Assembly (NCBI RefSeq): GCF_002848345.1
Contig: NZ_CP025429.1
Span: 2,232,001 to 2,296,000 of the forward strand
Length of the DNA stretch: 64,000 bases
Origin: Chromobacterium sp. ATCC 53434
GTDB lineage: Bacteria > Pseudomonadota > Gammaproteobacteria > Burkholderiales > Chromobacteriaceae
Direction: 5' to 3'
The notes below the pieces were generated by a model that was not told where the DNA came from, did not search any database, and saw nothing but the letters and a program-made list of their open reading frames with translations. Below, in pieces: positions 52,399 through 61,289 of this stretch. Both the position numbers and the translations under genes were made by a program. Numbering within the stretch: the first letter of the stretch is position 1; each line of letters opens with the position of its first letter.

Positions 52399-53931
52399 TC
52401 AGTGCTTGCTGAGCCCGAAGAAGTTGCGGATCCGGTCCACCAGCTCGCCGCGGCGCGGCGCGCTGCCTGCGGCGTCCTGCCAATCGTCCGGCATGCGGTT
52501 GCGCCTTTCCTCCAGCCGCTCGGCCAGTATCGCCGAAATGGCTTCGGCCAACTCCTTGCGCGACTCCAATATCGACTGGAAGGCCTCCTTGTCCAGCCGC
52601 AGGCACTCCACATTGGAGCGGGCGATCACCGTCCCCGAACGCGACTCGCCGGTCATCAGCCCCATTTCGCCGAAGAAGCTGCCGGCCTTCAGCACGTCGA
52701 CCAGCTTGCGCTCGCCGTCCGGCAGCGCCACCCACACCTCCACCTCGCCGGACAACATGATGTACAACCAGTGCGCCACCGATCCCTGGTGCATGATGAT
52801 GTCCCCGGTGACGAAGGGCGTGAACTTCAGCTGATCGGCCAGAATCACCATCTCCTCGTCGTTCAATCCGGACAACAGCTCCACCCGGCGCAGCGCCTGC
52901 ACCCGCTCCTCCAGGTGCTTCTTCATCCGCGCCTCCATGTACTTCTCGTTCTCCTTGATCGTCAGCACATTGTAGTGGGGCGACGCCATGCGCAGATTGT
53001 GCCGGCGCAACGCGGCGTCGATATGGGTGCGCACGATGGAATCGGTCAGGTCGTCGGCCGCCAGATTGGTCAGCCAGTAACGGACGGCGTAACGGCTGTA
53101 GCCGTTTTCGAAACCCATCAGGATGCAGTTGGGCTCCGGCGTCAACGCCACGCCGGGCAGCTGCGCCTCGCGCAGCGACTTCTCCACCACCGAGATGATC
53201 TGGGTAGGCAGCGTGTCCCAGCTGATGCTGAACCACACCCAGCGCCGCCATTGTTGCGGGCAGCCGTGGCGCTTGCCGAGGATGGCGAAGTGGTTCTTCA
53301 TCAGCACGCTGTTCGGGATCACCAGCGTTTCCCAATTGCGCGTCTCCACCGTGGTGGCGCGCCAGTTGATCTCCACCACCCGGCCAACCAGGTCGCCGAC
53401 CTTGATCCACTCACCGATCTCGACCGAATTGTCGAACTGCAGCGACAACCCGGCCAGGATATTGCCCAGCGTGTCCTGCATCGAGAAAGCCAGCACGGCG
53501 GTGATGACGGCGGAGGTGGTGACGATGTGGCTCAGATCCAGGCCGGCCAGCCGCAGCAGCACCAGCCCCCAGCCGACGTAGCCTATCGTGACCAGGATGT
53601 CTTCGAGAATGCGGGGCGGATGCAGCCGCAGCAGCGGCATCAGCAAGCGGAACAGCAGCATCGCCCACAGCCGGATCAGCGCCAGCCCCATCACGATCAG
53701 CGCCGTCTGCCGGACGATCTCGCCGGCGCCGGCCTGGCTGCTGAAGTTGACCACCAGCAAGGCCGCCAACGCGATCAGCAAGGTGCGCAGCGTCCGTTTG
53801 CGGCTATCCGACCGCAGCAGATAAAGCAAGGCCGCGAACGCGGCGGTCACGCCGACGGAAACCGTCAGCGAGCCATACCATACTGCCGGAATGAGTTGCT
53901 CCAGCCAGCCTACCCCGGGGGTGGACGCCAT
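52399..53931 (-). CDS. MscS-family channel with C-terminal cyclic-nucleotide-binding domain
   Basis: A 510-residue inner-membrane protein: four or so hydrophobic helices (residues 15-155), the MscS core (LAFSMQDTLGNILAGLSLQFDNSVEIGEWIKVGDLVGRVVEINWRATTVETRNWETLVIPNS, 143-210), an alpha/beta domain, then a linker and a cNMP-binding domain (about 355-480) with GDIIMHQGSVAHWLYIMLSGEVEVW and FGEMGLMTGESRSGTVIAR, where FGEMGLMTGE.R is the phosphate-binding cassette. This is the layout of cyclic-nucleotide-gated mechanosensitive-like channels. It is monocistronic. Confidence 0.93.
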   Translation of the reverse strand: MASTPGVGWLEQLIPAVWYGSLTVSVGVTAAFAALLYLLRSDSRKRTLRTLLIALAALLVVNFSSQAGAGEIVRQTALIVMGLALIRLWAMLLFRLLMPLLRLHPPRILEDILVTIGYVGWGLVLLRLAGLDLSHIVTTSAVITAVLAFSMQDTLGNILAGLSLQFDNSVEIGEWIKVGDLVGRVVEINWRATTVETRNWETLVIPNSVLMKNHFAILGKRHGCPQQWRRWVWFSISWDTLPTQIISVVEKSLREAQLPGVALTPEPNCILMGFENGYSRYAVRYWLTNLAADDLTDSIVRTHIDAALRRHNLRMASPHYNVLTIKENEKYMEARMKKHLEERVQALRRVELLSGLNDEEMVILADQLKFTPFVTGDIIMHQGSVAHWLYIMLSGEVEVWVALPDGERKLVDVLKAGSFFGEMGLMTGESRSGTVIARSNVECLRLDKEAFQSILESRKELAEAISAILAERLEERRNRMPDDWQDAAGSAPRRGELVDRIRNFFGLSKH

Positions 53932-53980
53932 GCCTGCTCCGCCATGGTTTTTGCTCTATTCATAGCTCACGGCGGCAGAT

Positions 53981-54007
53981 AAAAAAAATCCCTCCCGTGA
54001 GGGAGGG
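53981..54007 (-). terminator. terminator downstream of dusC
   Basis: CCCTCCC-GTGA-GGGAGGG, a 7-bp stem followed on minus by an A and eight Ts. It lies about 130 bases past the dusC stop, so the dusC mRNA has a structured 3' UTR that also holds a CCTGTTTT-ACC-AAAACAGG hairpin at 54069-54087. Confidence 0.88.
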
Positions 54008-54135
54008 GTGCAAGGTATCGGGGAAGTGTAAGATCCGCGGCCGAGCTGGCCGACAGAAATTACAGAGCCCTGTTTTACCAAAACAGGACACCATTTGATG
54101 TTAACAACAGTTCCCGGTTTCCGGTATGAGTATAT

Positions 54136-55083
54136 CTACTTACCCAATTTTGCCATCAGAATATCTTCAATGATTTCAGGACCTTGCTCACGTCGAATCT
54201 CATCGAACAAATGGCCCGCCTCCGGCCAGGTGCGTTTCAGCAGACCCAGCCACTGCTTCAGCCGCGCCACCGGGTAGCGGTTCTCGCCGGACTTGTCGCG
54301 GCATTGGCCAAAAAAGTCCAGCACCCACGGCAACATGTCGTTCCAGGACATCGGCTCGGCGGGCCCGCCGCCGGCGATGCGCCGCGCCAGATCCGGACAA
54401 GCCACCAGGCCGCGGCCTATCATCACCGTGTCGCAGCCGCTGTCGGCGCGGATCGCGCGATAGTCGTCCAGCGTCCAGACCTCGCCATTGGCCGTCACCG
54501 GTATCGCCACCGCCTCGCGGATGCGGGCGATCCAGTCCCAGTGGGCCGGCGGCCTATACCCCTCCACCTTGGTGCGCCCGTGCACCGTCAGTTCGGCGGC
54601 GCCGGCGCTGGCGATGGCCTGCGCGCACTCCAGCGCCCGGCTCTTGTCCTCGTAGCCCAAGCGCATCTTGGCGGTGACCGGCGTGGCCGCCGGCACCGCG
54701 CGCCGCACCGCGCCGACGATCTCGTGCAGCAGCTCCGGCTCGTTCAGCAACACCGCGCCGCCGCGATGGCGGTTGACAGTCGGCGCCGGACAGCCGAAAT
54801 TCAGATCAACGCCGGGCGCGCCGAGACTGGCCGCCTTGGCGCCGTTTTCGGCCAGGCAGGCCGCGTCCGACCCCAGCAGCTGCACCCGGACCGGCACGCC
54901 GGCGCGGGTTTTGCCGGCGTTCGCCAGCTCAGGCGCCAGCCGCATGAAGGTGCGCGTGGGCAGCAGCACCGAGGTGACGCGCACGAACTCGGTGACGCAC
55001 AGATCGATGCCGCCGATGCGGCTCAACACGTCCCGCATCACATCGTCAACCAGCCCTTCCATCGGGGCAAGCACCAGCTTCAT
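54136..55083 (-). CDS. dusC: tRNA-dihydrouridine(16) synthase
   Basis: A 315-residue FMN enzyme reducing uridine to dihydrouridine, length equal to E. coli Dus[26 protein letters not shown] is the N-terminus, [20 protein letters not shown] carries the catalytic Cys (FGCPAPTV), and [32 protein letters not shown] and [13 protein letters not shown] are the family core. FGCPAPTVN and the length match DusC. Confidence 0.95.
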   Translation of the reverse strand: MKLVLAPMEGLVDDVMRDVLSRIGGIDLCVTEFVRVTSVLLPTRTFMRLAPELANAGKTRAGVPVRVQLLGSDAACLAENGAKAASLGAPGVDLNFGCPAPTVNRHRGGAVLLNEPELLHEIVGAVRRAVPAATPVTAKMRLGYEDKSRALECAQAIASAGAAELTVHGRTKVEGYRPPAHWDWIARIREAVAIPVTANGEVWTLDDYRAIRADSGCDTVMIGRGLVACPDLARRIAGGGPAEPMSWNDMLPWVLDFFGQCRDKSGENRYPVARLKQWLGLLKRTWPEAGHLFDEIRREQGPEIIEDILMAKLGK

Positions 55084-55150
55084 TGTCTAACCTGCTGAAA
55101 AAGGGCGTTATTGTAACGCAGCGCGGATCAAATACATGAGGAGATTGTCG

Positions 55151-55606
55151 ATGAGCGCCAACCTCACCATCGCCACGCCGGAATCGGTCGGCAGCTGGCT
55201 GCCGCTGTTCACCGCCTACCTCGCCTTCTACCAGGTGAGCCAGCCCCCCGAGGCCTGCCTGGAATATCTGGGCGAGCGGCTGCGCCGGCGCCAGGCCGTG
55301 GCCTTCCTGGCTAGCATCGGCAATCGCCCGCAAGGCTTCGCTCTGATGTACACCGGCTTCTCCTCGCTGGCGTTGCAGCCCTGCTGGGTGCTGCACGACC
55401 TGTTCGTGGCGCCGGAGGCTCGCAGCCAGGGCATAGGCGCCCAGCTGATAGAACGCTGCCAGCAGTATGCGCGCGATCTCGGCGGCGGGCAGATCATGCT
55501 GCAAACCGCCCACGACAATCAGCGCGCGCAACAATTGTACGAGCGGCTGGGCTTCGTGCAGGACAAGGCTTTCCACGTTTACTACTGGAGCAGCGGCGCT
55601 TCTTGA
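55151..55606 (+). CDS. GNAT-family acetyltransferase, 151 aa
   Basis: A 151-residue GNAT: LHDLFVAPEARSQGIGAQLIERCQQYARDLGG (motif A with RSQGIG, the acetyl-CoA P-loop) and NQRAQQLYERLGFVQDKAFHVYYW. Start chosen at ATG 55151 with AGGAG 8 bases upstream. Divergent from dusC. Substrate unknown. Confidence 0.93.
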   Translation: MSANLTIATPESVGSWLPLFTAYLAFYQVSQPPEACLEYLGERLRRRQAVAFLASIGNRPQGFALMYTGFSSLALQPCWVLHDLFVAPEARSQGIGAQLIERCQQYARDLGGGQIMLQTAHDNQRAQQLYERLGFVQDKAFHVYYWSSGAS

Positions 55607-55664
55607 CGCTGCCGGCCGGCTGCGGCATTCTCGGCGCCCGTTCCCATCCGCACAGGAAGCCTGA

Positions 55665-55880
55665 ATGCCGTCTCCCGGAATCTACCAGCATTTCCGCAAC
55701 CGCCAGCGCTATCAGGTGCTGGGCATCGCCAAGCATTCGGAAACCCATGAACCGATGGTGATGTATCGCGCGCTGTACGGCGACTACGGCCTGTGGGTCC
55801 GGCCGGCGGCGATGTTCGACGAGATGGTGGAACACGAGGGGGCGCAGGTACCGCGCTTCACGCTGATCCAGCCGCTATAG
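55665..55880 (+). CDS. DUF1653 domain protein
   Basis: A 71-residue single-domain protein: GIYQHFRNRQRYQVLGIAKHSETHEPMVMYRALYGDYGLWVRPAAMF is the DUF1653 fold (YRHFKG..Y.VL..A.HSET.E..VVY..LY). Function unknown. It precedes the HDAC-like gene by 11 bases and follows the GNAT by 58. Confidence 0.93.
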   Translation: MPSPGIYQHFRNRQRYQVLGIAKHSETHEPMVMYRALYGDYGLWVRPAAMFDEMVEHEGAQVPRFTLIQPL

Positions 55881-55891
55881 ACCACAGACCG

Positions 55892-56818
55892 ATGCGCCTT
55901 TACCGCACCGACGCCTTCCCGCTGCCGCTGCCGACCGGACACCGCTTTCCGGCCGAGAAATACCGGCTGCTGGCGGAACGGGTGGCCGCCTGGGCCGCGC
56001 CGTGGATGGAAGTCGCCCCGGCGGCCACGCCGTACGAACTGACGCGCGCCCACGATCCGGCCTATGTCGCCGCGGTGGAGGACGGCTCGCTGGACGCGCG
56101 CTCGCAGCGCGAGATCGGCCTGCCGTGGTCGCTAGAGCTGGCCGAGCGCAGCCGCCGCTCGGTCGGCGCCACCATCGCCGCCAGCCGCTCTGCGCTGCAG
56201 CACGGTTGCGGCGTCAATCTGGCCGGCGGCACCCATCACGCCGGCCGCGACGGCGGCGCCGGCTTTTGCGTGTTCAACGACATCGCCGTCGCCGCCTTGC
56301 TGATGCTGGACGAGGCACGCGCCCGCCGCATCCTGGTGGTGGACCTGGACGTGCATCAGGGCGACGGCACCGCGGCCATCGCCGCCGGCGAGCCGCGCAT
56401 CTTCACCTTCTCGATGCACGGCGAGCGCAATTTTCCGTTTCGGCGCGTCGCCGGCTCGCTGGACATCGATCTGCCCGACGGCACCGGCGACGCGGTCTAT
56501 CTGGACGCCTTGCGGGACGCGCTGCCGCGAGCTTTCGCCGCCGCGCGGCCCGACCTGGTGTTCTACCTGGCCGGCGCCGACCCCTACCGCGGCGACCGGC
56601 TGGGCCGGCTGGCGCTGTCGTTCGCAGGACTGGCGGCACGGGACCGCTTGGTGATGGAGGCCTGCCGGCGCCACGACGCCGCGCTGGTGCTGACGATGGC
56701 CGGCGGCTACGCCGATCCCATCGCCGACACCGTGACAATCCAGGCCGAAACCGTCAGACTGGCCTGTCAGCTGTTCGGCGACGCCGCGCTCGGCCCGGCG
56801 GCGGCGCGGCACGGTTAA
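55892..56818 (+). CDS. histone-deacetylase-superfamily hydrolase
   Basis: A 308-residue arginase/deacetylase-fold protein. THHAGRDGGAGFCVFNDIAVAA holds the catalytic His pair, DLDVHQGDGTA (metal Asp/His) and AGADPYRGDRLGRL (metal Asp) the zinc site. Bacterial homologues act as acetoin- or acetylpolyamine-type deacetylases or as amidases. The catalytic Tyr of HDACs (GGY) is present in AGGYADPIA. It starts 11 bases after DUF1653 and precedes msrA by 17. Confidence 0.92.
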   Translation: MRLYRTDAFPLPLPTGHRFPAEKYRLLAERVAAWAAPWMEVAPAATPYELTRAHDPAYVAAVEDGSLDARSQREIGLPWSLELAERSRRSVGATIAASRSALQHGCGVNLAGGTHHAGRDGGAGFCVFNDIAVAALLMLDEARARRILVVDLDVHQGDGTAAIAAGEPRIFTFSMHGERNFPFRRVAGSLDIDLPDGTGDAVYLDALRDALPRAFAAARPDLVFYLAGADPYRGDRLGRLALSFAGLAARDRLVMEACRRHDAALVLTMAGGYADPIADTVTIQAETVRLACQLFGDAALGPAAARHG

Positions 56819-56835
56819 CCCTACACGGAGGAATC

Positions 56836-57381
56836 ATGGAAAAAGCGATTTTGGGCGGCGGCTGCTTCTGGTGCCTGGAGGCGGCCTTCTCCGGCCTGAA
56901 GGGCGTGCGGCGCGTGGTCTCCGGCTACTGCGGCGGCCATGTCGACAATCCAGACTACCGGGCGGTCTGCGCCGGCGTCACCGGCCACGTCGAAGTGGTG
57001 GAGGTCGAATACGATCCGGCCATCGTCGATTACGCCACGCTGCTGCAAGTCTTCTTCGCCGTGCACGATCCGACGACGCTGGACCGCCAGGGCCACGACG
57101 TCGGCAGCCAATACGCGTCGGTCATCTTCCACTTGAATGAGGTCCAGCGCGAAATCGCCGCCGGCACCGTCGCCGAGCTGGAACGGGAACAGGTGTTCGC
57201 CGACCCCATCGTCACCCGGCTCGCGCCGGCGCCGCGCTTCTATCCGGCCGAAGACTACCACCAGGACTATTACCGCCAGAACGCGCAGCAAAACTACTGC
57301 CAGCTGGTGATCTCGCCGAAGCTGGCCAAGATCCGGCGAAAATTTTCCCACCTGCTGCAGAACCCAGAGGCGCAAAGCTGA
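56836..57381 (+). CDS. msrA: peptide methionine-(S)-sulfoxide reductase
   Basis: A 181-residue MsrA with the catalytic Cys10 in GGGCFWCLEAAF, SGYCGGHVDNPDY and GHVEVVEVEYDP, FYPAEDYHQDYYRQN, and a resolving Cys in QQNYCQLVIS. It reduces Met-S-sulfoxide in proteins using thioredoxin. An SD (GGAGGAA) precedes the start. It is the last gene of the DUF1653-HDAC-msrA run; msrC lies elsewhere in the window. Confidence 0.97.
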   Translation: MEKAILGGGCFWCLEAAFSGLKGVRRVVSGYCGGHVDNPDYRAVCAGVTGHVEVVEVEYDPAIVDYATLLQVFFAVHDPTTLDRQGHDVGSQYASVIFHLNEVQREIAAGTVAELEREQVFADPIVTRLAPAPRFYPAEDYHQDYYRQNAQQNYCQLVISPKLAKIRRKFSHLLQNPEAQS

Positions 57382-57451
57382 ATGCGGCCGGTATAATGTT
57401 CGGCCGCCCCGCGGCACGAACCATATACTCGCACCCATCGAAACCAGAAGC

Positions 57452-59719
57452 ATGCCAGACGTTGAAGTGCCCCGCCCCTCTCCTCTTCGCGCGCTCAAGA
57501 CCCATCTGCAGTTGCTGCGCGCCTCCACCCCGCGCAGCAAATGGCTGGGCGCCCTGTGCTGGCTGCTGGCTTTCGGCCTGCTGCTGGCCCATGCGTTGCT
57601 GCAGGATCTGCGCCAGCAACGCCAGGCCTTCCACCAGGCGACCGAGCTGCTGCTGCAAAACAGCAGCCACCGGCTGCGCGGCAGCGAACTGCTGCAGGCC
57701 GAGGCGGCCGACATCGCCGCCCGCGCCCGCGACGACGGCCAGGAGCGCATCCGCGCGCTGGCGCTCACGGCCACGCGAAACCAGCCGCAGCTCTATTTCA
57801 TCGGCTACCAGCCGCTGGTCGGCCAGGAACAGCGGGCGGATTTCGAAGCGCGGCTGTCGCAACGGCTGGGCAAGCGCTACACCCTCCTCGACTACCTGCA
57901 CGGCCAGCACAACGACTGGCGCGACCCGGCCGCCTGGCGCCCGGCCCCGCCGCGCTCGCGCTACCTGCCGCTGAGCATGGCCGAGCCTGGCCTGGGCTCG
58001 ACCGACTGGCGCGAAATGGGCCTGGATCTGCTGAACGACAGCGTATTGTCCTCGTCGATCAACCGGGCGCTTGGCCATCTGCAGGCCTCGTCGCCGACGC
58101 TGCGGCTGCGCAATGGCGAGTTCGGCATCGCGCTGTTCCAGACCGTCTACCGCATCGCGCCGCCGTCGCCGGTGCCCATGGTGCGCATCGAGCAGGCCGC
58201 CGGCGTGGTGATGCAGGTGCTGTACCTGAAACCGCTGCTGGCCCTGCCGCCGTCGCTGGCCGGACGCTACTCGCTGCAATTGCTGCGCCGGGACGGCGAC
58301 GCCGCGCCGCTGCGCCTGGCCGTCGAGCGCGATGGCGGCCGGCTGGCCCGGCTGCTGCCGCGGCTCAGCCATCGCGGCGCGCTGTCGTCGCTGCCCTACG
58401 ACCTGGTGCTGGAGCGGCAGCTGCAGTTCGAGCGCCTATCCGCCGCCGAGCTGGCGCTGTGCATGCTGTTCGCGCTGGTTCCGGCCTATCTGCTGTGGAT
58501 GGCGCTGTCGCTGCTGGAATACAACCGCCAGGCGCGCGAGCAGATACAGGACGACATCTTCCGCGAACGCGAATACGCCAGCGTGGCGCTGCGCGGCATC
58601 GGCGACGCGGTCATCAGCGTCGACACCCGCCAGATCATCCAGTACCTGAATCCGGCGGCGGAAACGCTGCTGGGCCTGCCCGCCGCCCAGGCGCTGCAGC
58701 GCCGGCTGCAGCAGGTGGCGCCGCTGCACTACGAGTTCTCGCGCCAGCCGACGCAGGATCCGATGGAGCAGGCTATCGCCAGCCGGCAAGTGGTCCACCT
58801 GGCGCAGAACTGCTACCTGAAGCGCCATAGCGGCGAGAAATTGCTGGTGGAGGGCTCGGTGGCGCCGTTGCTCGGCCGCAACGGCCAGCTGATCGGCGCA
58901 GTGCTCACCTTCCGCGACACCGCGCCGATACGCCGTCGCATGCTGGCCGCGCTGGAAGCCAGCGAAACCCGGCTGCGCCAGCACGAAATGGAACTGGCGC
59001 GGGTGGCTCGCATCAATACAATGGGGGAGATGGCCTCCGGCATCGCCCACGAAATCAACCAGCCGCTGTCGGCCATCATGAGCTACTGTCAGGCCGGCCT
59101 CAGCCTGCTGGACGACGACGAGATCGACATGGCCATGCTGCGCCGCGCGCTGACCTCGTCGGTCAAGCAAGCGGACCGCGCCGGCCGCATCATCCACCGG
59201 CTGCGCGAATTCGTCACCAGAAAGAACCAGCAACTGGCGCCGGTACAGTTGAATCAGGCTGTACACAACGCGCTGTCGCTGCTGGATTACGAATTGCAGG
59301 ATCACGACATCCACATTGAGCAAAACTTCGCGCCCGAGTTGCCAGTGGTATACGCTGACACTATCCAGTTGGAACAAGTGGTGCTGAACCTGGCGCGCAA
59401 CGCGGTGGAAGCCATGGAGCATACCCGGCCATGGGGGCGGCTGAACATCACCACCCGTAAACAAGGAGAGCGGGTGCAACTGATCATCAGCGACAACGGC
59501 AGCGGCATTCCGGCCGACAAGCTGGACCGGATTTTCGATCCCTTCTTCAGCACCAAGCCCAACGGCATGGGGCTGGGCCTGGCGATCTGCCAGACCGCGA
59601 TCGAAGCTTTCGGCGGCAAGTTGAGCGCTGGCAACAAGCCCGGATCCGGCGCGGAGTTCATCATCGACCTGCCATGCGCGGCGCGCAGCATGGCCGTACC
59701 TTCCGGAGTAGAAGCCTGA
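57452..59719 (+). CDS. PAS-containing sensor histidine kinase, FixL-like
   Basis: A 755-residue membrane kinase: TM1 about 30-52, a periplasmic region of about 280 residues with no family I recognise, TM2 about 334-356, a PAS domain about 373-500 (GIGDAVISVDTRQIIQYLNPAAETLLGL), HisKA with H533 (SGIAHEINQPLSAIMSYCQAGL), and HATPase_c with NLARNAVEAM, DNGSGIP and GMGLGLAICQTAIEAFGG. The H-box E-I-N-Q-P-L is that of FixL/DctB-type kinases. Its stop overlaps the response regulator start by one base. The input signal is unknown. Confidence 0.94.
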   Translation: MPDVEVPRPSPLRALKTHLQLLRASTPRSKWLGALCWLLAFGLLLAHALLQDLRQQRQAFHQATELLLQNSSHRLRGSELLQAEAADIAARARDDGQERIRALALTATRNQPQLYFIGYQPLVGQEQRADFEARLSQRLGKRYTLLDYLHGQHNDWRDPAAWRPAPPRSRYLPLSMAEPGLGSTDWREMGLDLLNDSVLSSSINRALGHLQASSPTLRLRNGEFGIALFQTVYRIAPPSPVPMVRIEQAAGVVMQVLYLKPLLALPPSLAGRYSLQLLRRDGDAAPLRLAVERDGGRLARLLPRLSHRGALSSLPYDLVLERQLQFERLSAAELALCMLFALVPAYLLWMALSLLEYNRQAREQIQDDIFREREYASVALRGIGDAVISVDTRQIIQYLNPAAETLLGLPAAQALQRRLQQVAPLHYEFSRQPTQDPMEQAIASRQVVHLAQNCYLKRHSGEKLLVEGSVAPLLGRNGQLIGAVLTFRDTAPIRRRMLAALEASETRLRQHEMELARVARINTMGEMASGIAHEINQPLSAIMSYCQAGLSLLDDDEIDMAMLRRALTSSVKQADRAGRIIHRLREFVTRKNQQLAPVQLNQAVHNALSLLDYELQDHDIHIEQNFAPELPVVYADTIQLEQVVLNLARNAVEAMEHTRPWGRLNITTRKQGERVQLIISDNGSGIPADKLDRIFDPFFSTKPNGMGLGLAICQTAIEAFGGKLSAGNKPGSGAEFIIDLPCAARSMAVPSGVEA

Positions 59720-60387
59720 TGCAAAACACCACCCCTACCGTCTTCATCGTGGACGACGACACGGCGGTACTGGACTCCCTGGCCATGCTGATCACGGCCC
59801 AGGGCATGCGCACCGTCACCTATCCCAACGCGATGGAGTTTCTCGACGACTACCAGGGCAACCAGATCTGCTGCCTGGTGCTGGACATCCGCATGCCGCA
59901 GATCACCGGCCTGGCGTTGCAGGAACAGCTGCTGGAGCGCGGCATCCACATCCCCATCGTGTTCATCACCGGCCACGGCGACATCGAACAGTGCCGCCGG
60001 GCCTTCCAGAACGGCGCCAACGACTTCCTGACCAAGCCAATCGACCAGGCCCGGCTGATTTCCAGCCTGCGCAAGTGCATCCTGATCAGCATCCAGCAGC
60101 ACCAGCAGGAAGAGGAAACCCAGGAAGTGATGACCCAGCTGTCGCGTATCAGCGGCCGCGAGCGCGAAGTGCTGGAACTGGTGGCCGACGGCCTGTCCAG
60201 CAAGGAGATCGCCCGCGAACTGGATTTGTCGCCGCGCACCATCGAAGTGCACCGCGCCAATCTGTTCAGCAAGCTGGGCGTGGATTCGCTGGCCGACTTG
60301 ATCCGCTTCTACCTGAAAGCGCTGGAAGCCACAGGCAAAAAGCGCAACAAGGATATTTCCCTCACAGAAACGCCGCCGACCCAGTAG
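59719..60387 (+). CDS. FixJ-family response regulator
   Basis: A 222-residue regulator: receiver domain with the acidic pair in FIVDDDTAVLD, phosphorylation site D56 (LVLDIRMPQITG), Thr in VFITGHGD and Lys in LTKPID, then a LuxR-type HTH (REREVLELVADGLSSKEIARELDLSPRTIEVHRANLFSKLGVDSLADL). FixJ/NarL-type. Its ATG overlaps the kinase stop (TGATG). The kinase-regulator pair sits directly upstream of nadK, with only 9 bases between. Confidence 0.95.
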   Translation: MQNTTPTVFIVDDDTAVLDSLAMLITAQGMRTVTYPNAMEFLDDYQGNQICCLVLDIRMPQITGLALQEQLLERGIHIPIVFITGHGDIEQCRRAFQNGANDFLTKPIDQARLISSLRKCILISIQQHQQEEETQEVMTQLSRISGREREVLELVADGLSSKEIARELDLSPRTIEVHRANLFSKLGVDSLADLIRFYLKALEATGKKRNKDISLTETPPTQ

Positions 60388-60396
60388 AATCGCCGC

Positions 60397-61272
60397 ATGG
60401 AACGACTGTTCAAACATATTTGCCTGGTAGCCCGTCACAGCAAGCCCGGCATCACGCCGTCGCTGTTGCTGCTGGCCGACCACCTGGCCGCCGGCGGCGC
60501 CACGGTGCTGATCGACAAGGAAAGCGTGGGTCCGGACGAAGCCAACGGCCACGTACTGATAGACCGCAACGACATGGGCAAGCTGGCCGATCTGTGCATC
60601 GTGCTCGGCGGCGACGGCACCATGCTGTCGATAGCCCGCCTGCTGGCCCCGTACCGCGTGCCGCTGGTCGGCATCAACCAGGGCCGGCTGGGCTTCATGA
60701 CCGACATCCCGCTGCACGAGATGCTCAGCTCGGTCGACGCCATCCTGCACGGCCAGTTCGTGCCGGAGGACCGCATCCTGTTGCAGGCAGCCGTCGTCCG
60801 GGAGGAAGCCGAGGTGGCCAGCGCGCTGGCCTTCAACGACGTGGTGTTCAGCCGCGGCGCGGTGGGCTCGATGATCGAGTTCGAAGTCTTCATCGACAAC
60901 CAGTTCGTCTACAGCCAGCGCTCCGACGGCCTGATCGTGTCAACGCCCACCGGCTCCACCGCCTACTCGCTGGCCTCCGGCGGCCCCATCCTGCACCCGA
61001 CGCTGCAGGCCATCGCGCTGGTGCCGATCTGCCCGCAGTCGCTGTCCAACCGCCCGATCGCCGTCAACGACTCCTGTGAAGTGGAGTTCATGCTGACCCG
61101 CGGCCTGGACGCGCGCGTGCACTTCGACGGCCAACTGCACTGCGACCTGATGGAAATGGACCGGGTGCTGATCCGTCGCTACCGCAACCCGCTGCGCATC
61201 CTTCACCCCGAGGGATACAACTACTACGACATGCTGCGCCACAAGCTGCACTGGGGCGAGCGCCTGATCTGA
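60397..61272 (+). CDS. nadK: NAD kinase
   Basis: A 291-residue enzyme phosphorylating NAD to NADP. GGDGTML is at about 71-77, the catalytic Asp in GGDGT, and GINQGRLGFMTDIP, NDVVFSRG and DGLIVSTPTGSTAYSLASGGPILHP are the remaining family blocks. Length fits. It starts 9 bases after fixJ-like and precedes recN by 17. Confidence 0.97.
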   Translation: MERLFKHICLVARHSKPGITPSLLLLADHLAAGGATVLIDKESVGPDEANGHVLIDRNDMGKLADLCIVLGGDGTMLSIARLLAPYRVPLVGINQGRLGFMTDIPLHEMLSSVDAILHGQFVPEDRILLQAAVVREEAEVASALAFNDVVFSRGAVGSMIEFEVFIDNQFVYSQRSDGLIVSTPTGSTAYSLASGGPILHPTLQAIALVPICPQSLSNRPIAVNDSCEVEFMLTRGLDARVHFDGQLHCDLMEMDRVLIRRYRNPLRILHPEGYNYYDMLRHKLHWGERLI

Positions 61273-61289
61273 ACGGAACAGACCACACC

